Shown here piece by piece: positions 49,328-49,472 of a stretch of DNA of 49,472 nucleotides. Origin of the DNA: an uncultured Eubacteriales bacterium (GTDB taxonomy: Bacteria; Bacillota; Clostridia; Christensenellales; CAG-138); the NCBI GenBank assembly GCA_900319345.1, contig ONNZ01000012.1:1-49472 (forward strand), written 5' to 3'. Position 1 is the stretch's first letter; the number at the start of each line of letters is the position of its first letter. The notes beneath the pieces were generated by a model. The model saw only the letters and a list, made by a program, of their open reading frames with translations, was not told the origin of the DNA and did no database searches. Both the position numbers and the translations under genes were made by a program.

Positions 49328-49472
49328 GCCTCCAAAAACAAATGCACCCCTTCCGGGGTGACGTTGGATGCTCTCTTTGGAGGCGCTTCTCGCTCACGCT
49401 CGGTCACGGCCCGGCTCTGACGGTCCACTGAACCGTCATTCACTACCGGGCCGCAGCGCTTTGCGCTGCCCG
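49328..49472. repeat. Nested inverted repeats at the window end
   Basis: GCCTCCAAA (49328) pairs with TTTGGAGGC (49376) around CACCCC-TTCC-GGGGTG; further on GGCCCGG pairs with CCGGGCC around GACGGT / ACCGTC, and a GCAGCGC/GCGCTGC hairpin ends the window. It is non-coding and could be a repeat element or a structured RNA cut off by the window end. Confidence 0.5.

Overview
The window looks like chromosomal DNA of a high-GC, spore-forming member of the Clostridia (Bacillota), probably a gut anaerobe. The evidence is a linked SpoIVFA/SpoIVFB-like pair, the Clostridia-typical run of a B12-binding radical SAM protein, its DUF2344 partner and RNase E/G, a TSCPD protein, Gram-positive Shine-Dalgarno sites, sigma-A promoters with 17-bp spacers, and a Tn4451-like mobilizable element. 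No rRNA, tRNA or CRISPR was recognised.

Region 1 (1-24175) is the resident high-GC backbone. It holds a putative cell-surface O-acyltransferase and the start of its likely partner; RNase G with the radical SAM pair; the SpoIVFA/FB pair; an orphan histidine ammonia-lyase; a DUF3267 membrane protein; and a nucleoside phosphorylase. A plus-strand operon (10653-14742) encodes a FecCD-type metal/siderophore importer with a methyltransferase and a P-loop NTPase. Next come an amidase-fold protein that appears to have lost its catalytic residues, a SLOG protein, an L,D-transpeptidase lipoprotein, a TSCPD protein and an acyltransferase-3. The acyltransferase diverges from a Crp/Fnr regulator, and the two promoters share one palindromic -35 box. 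A DUF2975/XRE/DUF4173 group and an acyl-CoA synthetase complete the region.

Region 2 (about 24.2-30.1 kb) is an integrative mobilizable element: TnpV, a short TnpW, a TnpX-like large serine recombinase, a DUF3847 protein, a convincing MOBQ-type oriT and a MobA/MobL relaxase. It contains many hairpins and dispersed repeats but no resistance cargo.

Region 3 (30186-46899) is visibly lower in GC than region 1. It is one minus-strand array of 14 genes diverging from a LacI-family regulator. Near-identical sites with the core TGCAATCG lie around both promoters. The array encodes a ketopantoate-reductase-like enzyme, a cyclase-family hydrolase, two tandem ICL/PEP-mutase-like paralogs, a complete peptide-type ABC importer, an MFS transporter, an old-yellow-enzyme-type Fe-S flavoenzyme, a MATE transporter, a HUMPS-family enzyme and a YhcH protein. 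I read it as an inducible uptake and catabolism system for an unidentified carboxylated substrate. It is the best candidate here for an undescribed system, possibly acquired with the element next to it.

Region 4 (47229-49472) returns to high GC. It carries an unrecognised 196-residue protein, a YfcC-family carrier and a strongly structured non-coding end. GC contrasts were judged by eye, and functions rest on motif and family recognition without database searches.
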